From the NCBI GenBank assembly GCA_947452355.1, contig CANGCU010000080.1, forward strand, positions 1 to 5,900: a DNA stretch of 5,900 bases, read 5' to 3'. The DNA is from Microbacteriaceae bacterium (GTDB lineage: Bacteria > Actinomycetota > Actinomycetes > Actinomycetales > Microbacteriaceae). Shown here piece by piece: positions 5,665-5,900 of the stretch; the stretch's first letter is position 1; each line of letters starts with the position of its first letter. Position numbers and translations under genes: made by a program. A model generated the notes under the pieces. The model was not told the DNA's origin. It saw nothing but the letters and a program-made list of their open reading frames with translations, and ran no database searches.

Positions 5665-5900
5665 CGCGACAAAAGGTGACGAATGACGACCGGGATGTTC
5701 TCGATCAACTGTTCGAGCAAGAATGGCCCACCGGAAGACGCGTTTTGCGCGGCGAGCGAATGAATGACGACTCCCGCCGCCGCAATGCGCGCGAGTGAAC
5801 GTGGCTCGCCGGCGATATCGGCTGAACGCGTCGCCAGGATTGAGCCAATCACTCCACCCAACACATCGCCCGCTCCGGCGATCGCGAGCCACGGGGTGGC
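5661..5900 (-). CDS. nnrD: ADP/ATP-dependent NAD(P)H-hydrate dehydratase, C-terminal part (5' end beyond the window)
   Basis: Only the last 79 residues are in the window; the reading frame is open through base 5900 on the minus strand. The visible part begins with TPWLAIAGAGDVLGGVIGS, the signature of the YjeF C-terminal / ribokinase-like family. Within it GAGD carries the catalytic Asp (codon 5865-5867) next to the nucleotide-binding anion hole. The family removes the hydration damage product NAD(P)HX by ATP- or ADP-dependent dehydration in the cytosol. The following helix-rich tail, with VIHSLAA and a final hydrophobic helix, is normal for the C-terminus. The window does not show whether an NAD(P)HX epimerase domain is fused at the N-terminus. 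The TGA stop overlaps the ATG of the glycosyltransferase, so the two genes form an operon whose promoter lies outside the window. Confidence 0.88.
   Translation of the reverse strand, partial: ATPWLAIAGAGDVLGGVIGSILATRSADIAGEPRSLARIAAAGVVIHSLAAQNASSGGPFLLEQLIENIPVVIRHLLSR

Noticed and set aside
5665..5892. 76-residue N-terminal extension of the glycosyltransferase frame on the minus strand
   Set aside because: It is polar and Arg-rich, lies wholly inside the dehydratase gene in another frame, and the ATG at 5664 with its ATGA overlap explains the start better.

Overview
The window looks like ordinary chromosomal DNA of a mid-to-high-GC actinobacterium (roughly 60% G+C judged by eye). The best guess is a Microbacteriaceae-like member of the Micrococcales. 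The uracil-DNA glycosylase has the GQDPYP and HPSPLSARRGFFGSRPFS motifs I associate with actinobacterial Ung. The MetY/MetX pair and the N-terminus of MetX look micrococcal. Several genes lack a Shine-Dalgarno sequence and carry a TANNNT hexamer 6-7 nt before the start codon, as in leaderless actinobacterial transcripts. Placement to genus is not possible from this sequence alone.

Layout, left to right. Plus strand: a secreted lipoprotein of unknown function (21-665); uracil-DNA glycosylase ung (669-1340), 3 nt behind it; a GNAT acetyltransferase of the phosphinothricin/methionine-sulfone type (1350-1859), with its own likely leaderless promoter overlapping the ung stop codon; a short hairpin terminator; O-acetylhomoserine sulfhydrylase metY (1951-3246), the only gene here with a strong ribosome binding site; a long GC-rich hairpin; and homoserine O-acetyltransferase metX (3322-4518). 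Minus strand, read from the right edge: the C-terminal part of an ADP/ATP-dependent NAD(P)H-hydrate dehydratase (5900-5661), then a GT87-type polytopic membrane glycosyltransferase (5664-4441). These two overlap by 4 nt at an ATGA. The glycosyltransferase runs 78 nt into the 3' end of metX, tail to tail.

MetX activates homoserine with an acyl group and MetY exchanges that group for sulfide to give homocysteine, so the two form the direct-sulfhydrylation route to methionine. Ung removes uracil from DNA and the dehydratase repairs damaged NAD(P)H; both are housekeeping repair functions. The glycosyltransferase probably works on the cell envelope with a polyprenyl-phosphate sugar donor. No mobile element, CRISPR array, RNA gene or riboswitch is visible, and no stretch over 100 nt lacks a gene. 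I see no convincing new biological system. The points worth a second look are compact regulatory arrangements: leaderless promoters, a stop codon doubling as a -10 box, a hairpin between metY and metX, a convergent coding overlap containing the MetX catalytic His, and an unusual MetX nucleophile elbow.
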